Shown here piece by piece: positions 49,801-58,524 of a DNA stretch of 64,000 nucleotides; the stretch's first letter is position 1; each line of letters opens with the position of its first letter. The translations under genes were made by a program, and so were the position numbers. The notes under the pieces were generated by a model that saw only the letters and a list, made by a program, of their open reading frames with translations, was not told the origin of the DNA and ran no database searches. The DNA is taken from positions 1 through 64,000 of the forward strand of contig NSJL01000020.1 in NCBI GenBank assembly GCA_002634385.1. Reading direction: 5' to 3'. The DNA is from Nitrospira sp. (GTDB taxonomy: Bacteria; Nitrospirota; Thermodesulfovibrionia; Thermodesulfovibrionales; Dissulfurispiraceae).

Positions 49801-51010
49801 CCAGACCATCGAGCCGTACCAGTACGGGAGCGGCGCTAAAACCACTACAGACGGGGGGGCCTACTATGGCTATCTGGCGGGCGTCCAGCTGTCTGCGGGC
49901 CAGGACGGAAGCGGCTCCCTGGACGGGATCCTCTATGCACTGTATGTGGACCCCTCGGGGAAAGCAGGTATCATGAAGGGGACCGAGCCCACCTTCGATT
50001 ATGACGGCGGGTCCCTTGATGCAAGCGGGCGGTGGAGCATGAGCCTGAACACCTTCGGGACGGTGCTCAACGAGAGCAGCGGGGTGAGTCCCTTCGCTAT
50101 GCCCGTAGTGACCGCTTCTGATTCAATGACCCTCGTGGCGGGGTCTTTCTCCGGCGGGGAGAGCATCACCGCCGGTCCCATCGAGGTGCAGCGGGCGAGC
50201 TTCAGCGGGGAGAACTGGGGCGTCTGGCAGACCGCCGCCTCCGGCACTTATACCGGAACCGCAGGCGACTCCTGGTCCGCGACATTTGTTGATGGAGACG
50301 CTACCTCCCGGATGGTCGATATCCAGATGCAGGGCTCCCAGTGGTCCGGTGATATAATCAAAGGACAGGTTGCCGGGTTCTGGTCTTCTCTCTCCGACGG
50401 CGGCGGGATGACCGGGATCATCACCGGGGAGACGCTGGGTACCTTCGATCCCAACAGCTTCACCTGGCAATCGGTGAGCGTGGGGGCATGGATGGAGACC
50501 GGGAAGTTCCTGGGGATGGCGTGCCCCGGCGGGGTGTGCACCACGTCGGGGACTGATCTCACCGACGGACAGAAAGGGCTGCAGCAACTGAACATCCCCT
50601 TTGTTGAGGTCGCCCGCGATTCCCTACACGGGCAGTGGGACCAGGGCGGTAACAGCTTCAGTGTGGACATCAATAATGCGGTCTTTTTCTCCCTCTCGGG
50701 TGGACAGACCCCGAGTGTCTGGGCCTCGGGGGAGGTGACCGGTAGCTATGCAGGAAATCCTGCCGGAGCCCGCATCAGCATGAACGGCGACTACTCCTCC
50801 GCTCAATTCGCCCTGCAGCAGTGGGATCCGGCACAGGGTGCCTGGATTGGGGTTGTCGGGAACGGCTCTGCGGATTTTGCCTCCTGCGGAAGCGCCTGTT
50901 CGTACCAGGGCACGGTGCGGTTCGCCGGTGGTGCGGCTGGCTCCATCATTCCCGGCAGTGCGGAAAGCGGCAGTATTACGGGAACGGCTGCCGGAAGAGC
51001 AATACGATAG
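46877..51010 (+). CDS. Giant exported FecR-domain protein with duplicated unknown module
   Basis: 1377 aa. Signal peptide (about 1-33). The FecR domain (about 36-185: VGRVASVEGEADVLRGG, KAGDSVSVGDVVRTKSDARVEIVFEDGTVLRVAPRSRI, TPNAVAGVRGTDFFVY) is the ligand-sensing/periplasmic type without the anti-sigma part. A Lys/Glu-rich stretch (about 205-260), a Ser/Thr/Gln/Pro linker (to about 350) and one Ig-like repeat (about 357-440) follow. The last 900 residues hold two copies of a Gly/Ser/Trp-rich module with YGYLAG...G-x-LYALYVD-x-SGKAG and GAWMETGKFL signatures. No anchor was seen. GGAGAAAGG precedes the ATG. Confidence 0.85.
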   Translation: MKRGYGVPGYLFTFLLLFTLCSALLPGAAAGAEAVGRVASVEGEADVLRGGALPAVPLKAGDSVSVGDVVRTKSDARVEIVFEDGTVLRVAPRSRIDISEYEPGSRGTIRLPRGKIQAVVNKDLVKKAGLREPNRFEVHTPNAVAGVRGTDFFVYHSRNVTGVLVREGTVYTFNPEVPKVVVNVPAGTITTVSPKSAPQPPRPATEAEMKGLEKEVSTKEKPKEKTEEKSKEEEPKEEKKGSGTAEKPKEQAKTEEKPKEETSRSADAPSTSSISTSSSGATTADQNVDQTGGQTSGQPSDQPQPSGTSSDPTGFVPPTAASAPPTETQSLMGPSPVESPVTKVEEPPLTDIIKDTQAPTVTIEEKPQSVMKEPEAKFSFSADEPAAYEYRLDGGAWQQVTGGSSLTLSALAIGNHTLEVRAVDKTGNISTEPASFTWSVYQFVADMNTSLYYRGSLLRANDDGSLSALLYEDTGAENRFSISGSYSTGSSYNHYWLQDLYPQANSFVKNLTYTGMTFYGYMGGIERSSSGLDGSLYVLYIDASGKAGLAAGSFGGQPGGGSVLAGAVASTDLSTTTLNPAEMPTEWFSDPAYLTTVSGPGVIGSSSASTEDDSFGLFIDNSHPSTPTLSGHMFNKADDALQFSFLTAAPSFGIWEMETYGNYNPVNAKNTWFMGTGAYWPCSQADCAAGEVSNVALVNTRSNAWRDSSANGWGDGLIEGYSYGVWGDVEYGMTRILAGALTGSYNDTLDIPTFSAVTIGGWVETGKFLSLLSDPAMNASLASLGFPTVQAGSLGTLTGGGALPGGSLSISISSSLMFSYGDGQAPSIWASGGVTGSYTGTPSADGSIGLANSSDPGLATLFGEFSLLQWEGGTWLADIEILGGLADGTQGTFIGVAAGSYADGDFSGTAAGLVSSVTALSKLDMAAYLGTAADGHLYGFMGGVYQWDSTKDTPSTMEIVGVSTGLNSANVHTWYQTIEPYQYGSGAKTTTDGGAYYGYLAGVQLSAGQDGSGSLDGILYALYVDPSGKAGIMKGTEPTFDYDGGSLDASGRWSMSLNTFGTVLNESSGVSPFAMPVVTASDSMTLVAGSFSGGESITAGPIEVQRASFSGENWGVWQTAASGTYTGTAGDSWSATFVDGDATSRMVDIQMQGSQWSGDIIKGQVAGFWSSLSDGGGMTGIITGETLGTFDPNSFTWQSVSVGAWMETGKFLGMACPGGVCTTSGTDLTDGQKGLQQLNIPFVEVARDSLHGQWDQGGNSFSVDINNAVFFSLSGGQTPSVWASGEVTGSYAGNPAGARISMNGDYSSAQFALQQWDPAQGAWIGVVGNGSADFASCGSACSYQGTVRFAGGAAGSIIPGSAESGSITGTAAGRAIR
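47000..47420 (+). repeat. FecR-domain DNA repeat, copy 1
   Basis: Direct repeat with 51475-51895 (offset 4475 bp). Long blocks are identical, for instance from GGACGTACTCC through GTTTCGGTGGGG and the whole stretch coding for VLRVAPRSRIDISEYEPGSRG, including synonymous sites. Confidence 0.85.
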
Positions 51011-51312
51011 GGTGTGTCGGGTGTGATTCAAAGTGGTAGCATATATCCTTTGTTATGGGGGTAGCCAGCAAAGAGCCATCGCTCGTACGAAATCTCCCCT
51101 TACCCGTCTTTTTCAAAGAGGGGGCTTCCTCCCCCTCCTCTGCACCTCTTCTTTGTGCCACCACTTTGAATTGCACCCCTTCTTTCCTTATTTTCCTTGA
51201 AAAATCCCTCTTTCTGCCGTGAAAAATCCCTTGACCAAAAAAAGCGAATGAGGATAGAATTCACCCAGTTCGGCTGCAGAAGCCATGGAACGTTTCTCTG
51301 GGGAGGGAAAAG
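51011..51312. mobile_element. MITE-like inverted-repeat element between the FecR genes
   Basis: The boundaries are about 51018-51179. Left end GGGTGTGATTCAAAGTGGTA (51019 onward) and right end, complementary, GGGTGCAATTCAAAGTGGTG share the ATTCAAAGTGGT core and neighbouring bases over about 23 bp. The roughly 115-bp interior codes for nothing recognisable. This looks like a non-autonomous transposon remnant. The rest of the gap, to 51312, shows no other gene. Confidence 0.6.
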
Positions 51313-54300
51313 ATGAGAGGAAATTATCTGCATAGAACGGGGGCAGGAAGGAAGAGAGTTCCGTTTGCTCCTTTTTATATTTCATGGACGCTTTTCTGCT
51401 TTCTGTTTTGCATACTTCCTGTCGTGGGAAATGCGTGGGCGGCAGGGGAGGGAGTGGGAAAGGTGAGTGCGGTGGAGGGAAATGCGGACGTACTCCGGGG
51501 GGGAGCCCTGCCTGCCGTACCCCTGAAAGCGGGGGACAGTGTTTCGGTGGGGGATGTGGTCCGGACGAAGAGCGGAGCGAAGGCCGAAATTGCCTTTGAG
51601 GACGGGACAGTGCTCCGGGTGGCACCCCGGAGCAGGATCGATATCAGCGAGTATGAGCCGGGCAGCAGGGGGACGATCAGGCTGCCCCGGGGGAAGATAC
51701 AGGCGGTGGTGAACAAGGATCTGGCGAAGAAGGCGGGGCTGAAGGAGCCGAACCGGTTTGAGGTGCATACGCCCAATGCAGTGGCAGGGGTGCGGGGGAC
51801 CGACTTCTTCGTCTACCATAGCCGGAACGTGACCGGGGTGCTGGTCAGGGAGGGGACGGTCTATACCTTCAACCCCGAGGTCCCGAAGGTGGTGGTGAAC
51901 GTGCCCGCGGGAACGGGGACGACCGTGGCTCCGAGGCGGGCGCCCCACCCGCCGCGGGCAGTAGCGGAAGGCGACATCAAAAGGTTTGAAAGGGATGTGA
52001 CGCCGAGGGACAAGGGCAAGGAAAAGACGGAAGGGGGAGAGACGGAGGAGAAGGGCCGGGACCTGGCGAAAGCCGAGGACAAGCCCGTGGAGCAGGGAAA
52101 GACCGAAGAGAGATCCAGGGAGAAGGCAGGAGAAAAGGGCAAGAGCGCAGGGGAGCAGGGAAGGGCGGACGGCAGGCCTATCGGACAGGAGCCCCCTTCC
52201 TCTGAAGCGCCGGAAGTGGTAGAGGCGTCTTCGGCGGGGGCGGCTGCGGAGAAATCCACCCCGGTGGAGATCGTGGCGAAGACGGACAGCACCGGGGGAA
52301 CTGGCGGATCGACCACCTCCTTAATAACGGGCTCCGGAACGGCGCAGGGTACTTCTTCCGATACGGGGTTTCTGGCCCCGGCCTCTCTCATAACGACACC
52401 GGAGCCGAATATTCTGACCACTTCCAACACCCTGACGGGGTTGACGGGGAACGATTCTGCCTCTTCATTGACGAATGACATAGGGAATACGAACTATTCT
52501 CGTCCTATCACCGAGAATGAGCAGGTACAGCAGGAGCCCCTGCAGATAACCATTTCCGGCGGTCCGGGACTCAATGCCGTGACAAACCAGAGCAGCGCGA
52601 GCTTTTCCTTTACGAGCAATAAGGATGACGCACAGTATACCTATACGCTGGACGGGGCTGCCCCAATGACAGTATCTACTGATCTTGTCCTCACTGGCCT
52701 TCCGGAGGGTGAACACACCTTAATCGTTACGGCGACGTCGGGCTCAAGCACTTCCGAGCAGAAAAAGTACGAATGGACCACGGACTACACGGCCCCGGTG
52801 GTGACCCTTGCCGGGATGCCCTTCCCGGTGACGAACACGAATACCGCAAACTTCAGTGTCACGAACCCCGAGCAGGGGGTGACCTATACCTATACCCTGG
52901 ATGGACAGCCGTCTTCGGGGAGTCTGAGCGGTCTCGATGAGGGAGAGCACACCCTGGTAGTGACAGCGACGGACCTTGCAGGGAATGTGACGACACAACC
53001 GTATACCTGGAAAGTGGACACTATTGTTCCAGAGCTCTCCTGGTCGGAGGCCCCCAAGACGGTGACGAATTCCCGGAGTGCTGACTTCCCGATGAAGAGC
53101 TCCGAGACAGGGCTGACGTACAGTTATACCCTGGACGGGGTGAAGGTGGACTCCACCGGCCTGAGCAATCTTTCGGAGGGGTCCCATACGATTGTGGTGA
53201 CGGCAACGGATGAGGCGGGCAACACATCCGCGCCGGTGAGCCATGCATGGACCACGGACTATACGGTCCCTGTGGTGACCCTTGCCGGGAAGCCCTCCCC
53301 GGTGACGAACGCGAGCACGGCGAGCTTCAGCGCCACGAGCAACGAGCAGGGGGTGACGTATACCTATACCCTGGATGGGCAGCCGTCTTCAGGAAGTCTG
53401 AGCAATCTTACGGAGGGGAGCCATACGATCATCGTAATGGCGACGGATGAGGCGGGCAATCCTTCCGCGCCGGTGAGCTATACCTGGACCACAGACTACA
53501 CGGCCCCGATTATCTCCCTGTCGGGAAAAGGGGTGACCAACTCCCGGAGCGCGGATTTCCAGGTGAACAGTTCCGAGACAGGGCTGACGTACAGTTATAC
53601 CCTGGACGGGGTGAAGGTGGACTCCACCGGCCTGAGCAATCTTTCGGAGGGGTCCCATACGATTGTGGTGACGGCAACGGATGAGGCGGGCAACACATCC
53701 GCGCCGGTGAGCCATGCATGGACCACGGACTATACGGTCCCTGTGGTGACCCTTGCCGGGAAGCCCTCCCCGGTGACGAACGCGAGCACGGCGAGCTTCA
53801 GCGCCACGAGCAACGAGCAGGGGGTGACGTATACCTATACGCTGGATGGGCAGCCGGTCTCTTCGGGGAGTCTGAGCAATCTTACGGAGGGGAGCCATAC
53901 GATCATCGTAATGGCGACGGACGAGGCGGGCAACCCGTCCGAGCCGGTGAGCTATACCTGGGTGACGGACTACACGCCCCCGGTGATGACGACGAAGACG
54001 GCCGGCGCTTCTCCGACGGGAGTGACAACGACCACGGTGAGCATCAGCATGAGCGGCAGCGAGGCGGTGACCTACAGCTATAGTCTGTCGGGACCGGTGA
54101 GCTCTTCAGGGACGAGCACGAGCGGGAATATTACCCTGACGGGACTGACTGCGGGCACCTACACGCTGAACTACAGCCTGACGGATTCGGTCGGCAACTC
54201 CACCTCCGATAGCGACACCTTCACCCTTAACAGGTACACCCTGACGGGGAGTGCTTCTGGCTCCGGATTCACCGGGTCCGTGTCGAGCGGCAATGTTTCG

Positions 54301-57300
54301 GGAATCCTGGATAAAAACTGGGGCGAATGGTCCCTGGTCCTTTCGGGAAGCGGCTCTCTCTCCCCTTCCGGGATAGTTACTGCCGGGGGGAGCATGTCAG
54401 GGGGCGGCTATTGGATCGACTCCCTCTTTTCCTCGGGGTCGTCCGATTTCATCTATCTTACTCCTTTTGTCCTCGGAAGCGGGATGGGGAGCGTAAGTGT
54501 CTCCGGCAGCGGCCCATATACCTTCACTGACAGCGGGACGGGCCTTGCGGAGACATCCCTTGTCTTTTTCAGCGAAATAGCGGGCGGCCTGATGTTCCGC
54601 GACCGGTACAGCACGGACCCGTACTTGACGAACTACAACGCCCCTACTCCCGAGGGCACCATCGATGCCTACCTCGGGGGCACCGCATCCCTCTGGAGCG
54701 GGAGCTCTACGCCTTTTGTGATGATCGGCACCTATGTGCCGTCGGCTGACCCGAACTATTCGACGATGAATTACCATTGGGGGTGGGAGATTCCCGTCGC
54801 TTCGTTTAATTATACTTATGACTACGAGACAACATACGATTCAGGAGCCTATTACGGGTATGCGAGCGGTATTACGTCCGGCGACGAAACGCAGGGAGTG
54901 CTCTATGCCCTCTACGTCGACCCCACGGGGAAGGCGGGCATTCTGAAGGGCTCCTTCGGACAGGGCGGCGACGCGGGTGATCTCTATGAGGGGGCCGGTG
55001 TGTGGTACGCAGAAGGCTCGCTGGAGCGCGTCCAGATCCTGGGAAGCACTTCCTTTGCAGACCCCTCGACCATCACGTGGGTCGTAACTGATCCGGCGAG
55101 CGACGGGCCTTCGGCGAATATCTTCACGGTGACCGGACCGGTGGTAAAGGACTGGACGGGCATCGACGACAGTTCCGGGGGATTCTTCGACCCCGTCCTG
55201 GACAAAGGGGGGGAGTTCTATAACACCGGGAGCATTATGAAGCTCAGCTATCTCCAGGATACTTCATCGACGAAATACGATACCTTCGGTATCTGGCAGA
55301 TGGAATCTTTCGGGTCGTTTCTTACTTCTCTTGCGGGAATGAACAGCAGATGGATGCTGAGCTCCGAGAGCTCCTGGGATGTAGCGCCGCTGGTGCCCGA
55401 CTCCAAGCCCGACTATCTGGCCATGACGCGGATTTACGGGGACGGCGTTACCCATTTGTGGCGTGATGATGCTACCCGCGGCAAGGCTATCGGGGTGGTT
55501 GCGGACTGGTCTGCGGGGAAGACGATGCTCCTTGCAGGGGAAGCGCTCGGCACTTATAATACCTATAATTCCGGCCCGGTCAGCATCGAGCAGAACAGGC
55601 TGACCGGAGGGAATGATGACGGAGTGTGCGACGGAGGAGAAAAGTGCGTGACCGCCGACGCGGATTACGGCATCCTGACGACCGGGGCCTGGATTGAAAC
55701 GTCCGCTTTTCTCGCCGATCCCTCTGCCTACGCATCGCTGGGGTTTGCTACCACGAATGCAGGATCGGTCCCGGGCCTCACGGGGGGCTGGCTCAACGGA
55801 GGAGACAGCCTGTACGCCTACATGGACGGGACCAATTCAAGCAGCCCGATCACCCTTTTCTCCGATGACTCGGGAAATCTGCGCATATGGGCGAACGGAA
55901 GCGTTAAGGGAACCTATACCGGTACAGTTGACGACACCTGGGGCACCTGGATTTCCAATAATACTTCGCCCTCTTCCGCTACTCTCTTCGGTCTTCTCGA
56001 AATTACCCGGTGGGAGGGAGGCACCTGGATGGGAGAGCTGGAGCTGATGGGGGGCATCGACGGCGTCTTCCAGGGCCTTCTGGAAGGGGCTGCCGCGGGC
56101 AGTAATGGAGCTTGGACCTTCGACGGGACTGCTGCGGGCGTTGCCGACAAGATGAATGCTGTCAGCAAGATTAATACGAATATCGTGAAATCCTGGGACG
56201 GCACCCTCACCTCCGGGGATGGCGGCTTTCTCTACGGCGCCCTGGGCATGAACGATCCCTGGGCAGGGGGGGAAATGTCCCTCCTGGGGTACCATACCCT
56301 TGTCAACAACGGTGTCTCTCACATCTGGTACCAGGAGGTGGAGCCCTATAATTATCTTGACCCCTCGTACCGCAAGACGACATCGGAAGACAGCACCAAC
56401 ACCCTGCACGGCTCGTACTTCGGGTACCTGGGGGGCTCCCAGGGGGCTGCCGCAGAGGGCGGAGACGGCACGATGGACGGCATGCTCTATGCACTCTTCA
56501 TCGATTCCTCAGGCAATGCGGGAATCCTGAAGGGCAGCTCCCTCTCTGCCATGGAGTCGGCCGAAATCAGCGATGAGGGGCAGTGGGAGCTCGAGTTCCC
56601 TGTCGTAAGCAGCGTCTTGAACTCCGCTCCCGGCATTACCGCAACGCAATTGTACGATGCCGGGAATATCGTTACGACCGCTTCGACCCCCGTCTGGCAG
56701 TCGGATTCGGGTAAATTCGATACGGCAGGGCAGATCACCGTCGTGACAGGGGTGAACGATACCCTCAGGTTCACCGCCGACAGTTCCACCTACACTGCCA
56801 TTATTTCCCCGGGAACGTATACCTATATCGGCCTTGCAACCGCTGTTGCCGATGCAATGGATGCGGCGGACCCCAATCCCGCGAATCTATACACCGTCTC
56901 CTTCAACGGGAGCTCGGACCGGTTTGAGATCACGGCAAACACCTCCGTCGATTATCTCTGGGGAGATGCGGCCACCACCGCCGAACAGATACTGGGGTTC
57001 CCTCCCACGGACTACATGGGATGGGCCGCCAGTTCCTCAATGGTCAGTGCGTACACCGTCGGGAATATCTTTCTGGACAGCGATTACTCCCGCTATAAAT
57101 CGGCATCCCTCAACGGGGAGAACTGGGGCATATGGCAGGCCGACCTTTACGGGACCTACGCCGGGCCGACGAGTTTCACCTGGTCGCTGCCGTTTGGAAT
57201 GAAGAACGCGGGGGTCTCTTTAATGGAGCTGGAGATCGCCGGAAACTGGGACAGCGGTGCCAAGACCCTCAGGGGAAACATAACCGGGTACGGCGCGGAC

Positions 57301-57903
57301 ATCTCCGGGACCCCCCGGACGTTTATCAGCATCGGAGAGACTGTCGGAACATTCGATCCCGCCGCGTACACCTGGCAGGCCCTCGGCATGGGCATGTATA
57401 TCGACACGAACAAGTTCCTCAGCATGGCGGATACCAATCCGGATGCCCTCAAGAGGCTGCAGATCCCCGCTTTCGAAGTGGGCAGGGCCAACCTGGCCGG
57501 AACGGGGTCCTGGGCAGCCGGCAGCGAGACGCTGACCGTCAACATGAACAATGTGGTCTTCTTCTCTTCCGCGAGCGGCGGGACTCCCAGCATCTGGGCG
57601 TCGAACGATTTTACGGGCTCTTCCTATACCGGCGCCTCTTCCTTCTCGGGGAGGGCGGTCACCCTGACGGGCAACGGCGTGACGGTCGACTTCCTGGTCG
57701 ACACCTGGTCGGGCGGGAAGTGGATGGCAACGGTGGGCAACAGCAGCGGCTCTCCCGGACCCTACACGTTCTCGTGCGCTTCGTGCCCCCTGAACATGGC
57801 GACCATCGACCAGATCAGGGGGGTTGCCGCCGGAGAGTACGGGGGAGGAGCTCTCATGGGCAGTAGCGCCGCGGGGGTGGTGAAGATGCCATCAGGTGAC
57901 TGA
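51313..57903 (+). CDS. Giant exported FecR-domain protein with Ig-like repeats and duplicated unknown module
   Basis: 2196 aa. N-terminal export signal (about 1-44, long and basic-rich before the hydrophobic FLFCILPVVGNAWA). FecR domain at about 48-195, nearly identical to the previous protein. A long Lys/Glu/Gly-rich segment (about 215-300) and Ser/Thr linker follow. Then seven Ig-like repeats of about 78 aa (about 405-975), each with a TYTYTLDG strand, an L-EG-HT-I-VTATD strand and a WTTDYT-P end. The remaining 1200 residues contain two copies of the Gly/Ser/Trp-rich module. GGGAGGG precedes the ATG. Likely a surface or matrix protein. Confidence 0.85.
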   Translation: MRGNYLHRTGAGRKRVPFAPFYISWTLFCFLFCILPVVGNAWAAGEGVGKVSAVEGNADVLRGGALPAVPLKAGDSVSVGDVVRTKSGAKAEIAFEDGTVLRVAPRSRIDISEYEPGSRGTIRLPRGKIQAVVNKDLAKKAGLKEPNRFEVHTPNAVAGVRGTDFFVYHSRNVTGVLVREGTVYTFNPEVPKVVVNVPAGTGTTVAPRRAPHPPRAVAEGDIKRFERDVTPRDKGKEKTEGGETEEKGRDLAKAEDKPVEQGKTEERSREKAGEKGKSAGEQGRADGRPIGQEPPSSEAPEVVEASSAGAAAEKSTPVEIVAKTDSTGGTGGSTTSLITGSGTAQGTSSDTGFLAPASLITTPEPNILTTSNTLTGLTGNDSASSLTNDIGNTNYSRPITENEQVQQEPLQITISGGPGLNAVTNQSSASFSFTSNKDDAQYTYTLDGAAPMTVSTDLVLTGLPEGEHTLIVTATSGSSTSEQKKYEWTTDYTAPVVTLAGMPFPVTNTNTANFSVTNPEQGVTYTYTLDGQPSSGSLSGLDEGEHTLVVTATDLAGNVTTQPYTWKVDTIVPELSWSEAPKTVTNSRSADFPMKSSETGLTYSYTLDGVKVDSTGLSNLSEGSHTIVVTATDEAGNTSAPVSHAWTTDYTVPVVTLAGKPSPVTNASTASFSATSNEQGVTYTYTLDGQPSSGSLSNLTEGSHTIIVMATDEAGNPSAPVSYTWTTDYTAPIISLSGKGVTNSRSADFQVNSSETGLTYSYTLDGVKVDSTGLSNLSEGSHTIVVTATDEAGNTSAPVSHAWTTDYTVPVVTLAGKPSPVTNASTASFSATSNEQGVTYTYTLDGQPVSSGSLSNLTEGSHTIIVMATDEAGNPSEPVSYTWVTDYTPPVMTTKTAGASPTGVTTTTVSISMSGSEAVTYSYSLSGPVSSSGTSTSGNITLTGLTAGTYTLNYSLTDSVGNSTSDSDTFTLNRYTLTGSASGSGFTGSVSSGNVSGILDKNWGEWSLVLSGSGSLSPSGIVTAGGSMSGGGYWIDSLFSSGSSDFIYLTPFVLGSGMGSVSVSGSGPYTFTDSGTGLAETSLVFFSEIAGGLMFRDRYSTDPYLTNYNAPTPEGTIDAYLGGTASLWSGSSTPFVMIGTYVPSADPNYSTMNYHWGWEIPVASFNYTYDYETTYDSGAYYGYASGITSGDETQGVLYALYVDPTGKAGILKGSFGQGGDAGDLYEGAGVWYAEGSLERVQILGSTSFADPSTITWVVTDPASDGPSANIFTVTGPVVKDWTGIDDSSGGFFDPVLDKGGEFYNTGSIMKLSYLQDTSSTKYDTFGIWQMESFGSFLTSLAGMNSRWMLSSESSWDVAPLVPDSKPDYLAMTRIYGDGVTHLWRDDATRGKAIGVVADWSAGKTMLLAGEALGTYNTYNSGPVSIEQNRLTGGNDDGVCDGGEKCVTADADYGILTTGAWIETSAFLADPSAYASLGFATTNAGSVPGLTGGWLNGGDSLYAYMDGTNSSSPITLFSDDSGNLRIWANGSVKGTYTGTVDDTWGTWISNNTSPSSATLFGLLEITRWEGGTWMGELELMGGIDGVFQGLLEGAAAGSNGAWTFDGTAAGVADKMNAVSKINTNIVKSWDGTLTSGDGGFLYGALGMNDPWAGGEMSLLGYHTLVNNGVSHIWYQEVEPYNYLDPSYRKTTSEDSTNTLHGSYFGYLGGSQGAAAEGGDGTMDGMLYALFIDSSGNAGILKGSSLSAMESAEISDEGQWELEFPVVSSVLNSAPGITATQLYDAGNIVTTASTPVWQSDSGKFDTAGQITVVTGVNDTLRFTADSSTYTAIISPGTYTYIGLATAVADAMDAADPNPANLYTVSFNGSSDRFEITANTSVDYLWGDAATTAEQILGFPPTDYMGWAASSSMVSAYTVGNIFLDSDYSRYKSASLNGENWGIWQADLYGTYAGPTSFTWSLPFGMKNAGVSLMELEIAGNWDSGAKTLRGNITGYGADISGTPRTFISIGETVGTFDPAAYTWQALGMGMYIDTNKFLSMADTNPDALKRLQIPAFEVGRANLAGTGSWAAGSETLTVNMNNVVFFSSASGGTPSIWASNDFTGSSYTGASSFSGRAVTLTGNGVTVDFLVDTWSGGKWMATVGNSSGSPGPYTFSCASCPLNMATIDQIRGVAAGEYGGGALMGSSAAGVVKMPSGD
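51475..51895 (+). repeat. FecR-domain DNA repeat, copy 2
   Basis: Direct copy of 47000-47420, 4475 bp downstream, with few mismatches. Confidence 0.85.
53101..53369 (+). repeat. Perfect 269-bp direct repeat, copy 1
   Basis: Identical base for base to 53572-53840 (offset 471 bp). It encodes two Ig-like half-units of the second FecR protein. The first mismatch to the right is C versus G at 53370/53841. Confidence 0.95.
53572..53840 (+). repeat. Perfect 269-bp direct repeat, copy 2
   Basis: Second copy of 53101-53369. The perfect match, synonymous sites included, marks a recent duplication or conversion. Confidence 0.95.
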
Positions 57904-57954
57904 GACCTTTGGTGACGGCATCCCTCAGGGGCGATACCGCCGCGGGGGTGGTGA
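57870..57954 (+). repeat. 17-bp direct repeat at the gene junction
   Basis: GCCGCGGGGGTGGTGAA occurs at the end of the second FecR gene (57870-57886) and again just before the ompH ribosome-binding site (57938-57954), 68 bp apart. Confidence 0.8.
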
Positions 57955-57967
57955 AAGGAGGATATTT

Positions 57968-58495
57968 ATGAAAAAACTTTTCGCGGTTGCATGTCTCCTC
58001 GGGGCTCTTCTGCTGCCCGGTGCGGCCCGGCCCGGGGCGGAGATCCTGAAAGTCGGGGTTTTCGATATGCAGAGGATCATGCGGGAGTCGAAGACCATTA
58101 CCGCGTACCGGCAGAGACTGGGCAGCGAGTTCGAAGCAAAGGGGAAGCTCTTCCAGGCCCAGCAGGGGGCGGCCCGGAAGATGGAGGAGAAGCTGAAAAG
58201 CGAGGGGCAGAAGCTCCCCCCGGGAGAGAGAGGGCAACTGGAGGAAAGGCTTGCTACGGCAATGCGGGACCTGAAGAGGCTCAAGGAAGACCTGGACCTG
58301 GAGATACAGAAAAAGGACAGGGAGCTGTCCCAGAAAGCGGTGGCCGAGATCGGCGAGGTGGTCAGGGACATGGCGAAAAGGGAGAAATACACTCTCGTGT
58401 TTGAAAGGAACGCCGCCGGGATCGTTCATTTCACCGATGCGGTGGACATAACGCAAAAGGTGATCGGAGCGTATGATACAAAAAAAGGAAAATAG
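57968..58495 (+). CDS. OmpH/Skp-family periplasmic chaperone
   Basis: 175 aa from the ATG at 57968 (AAAGGAGG upstream). Signal peptide MKKLFAVACLLGALLLPGAA. ILKVGVFDMQRIMRES begins the body, followed by a long coiled coil (about 45-130) forming the tentacle and the KREKYTLVFERNAAGIVHFTDAVDITQKVI end typical of the family. It carries unfolded outer-membrane proteins through the periplasm. Its place right after the giants and a barrel protein, rather than next to bamA, suggests a dedicated chaperone. Confidence 0.92.
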   Translation: MKKLFAVACLLGALLLPGAARPGAEILKVGVFDMQRIMRESKTITAYRQRLGSEFEAKGKLFQAQQGAARKMEEKLKSEGQKLPPGERGQLEERLATAMRDLKRLKEDLDLEIQKKDRELSQKAVAEIGEVVRDMAKREKYTLVFERNAAGIVHFTDAVDITQKVIGAYDTKKGK

Positions 58496-58524
58496 AGGGA
58501 CATACCGGTCCGGCGGGCGGTCTG

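Noticed and set aside
53040..53970. Repeat array considered as a CRISPR or minisatellite
   Set aside because: The repeats are in frame within a coding region, 230-470 bp long, and encode Ig-like domains; there are no short repeats with unique spacers.
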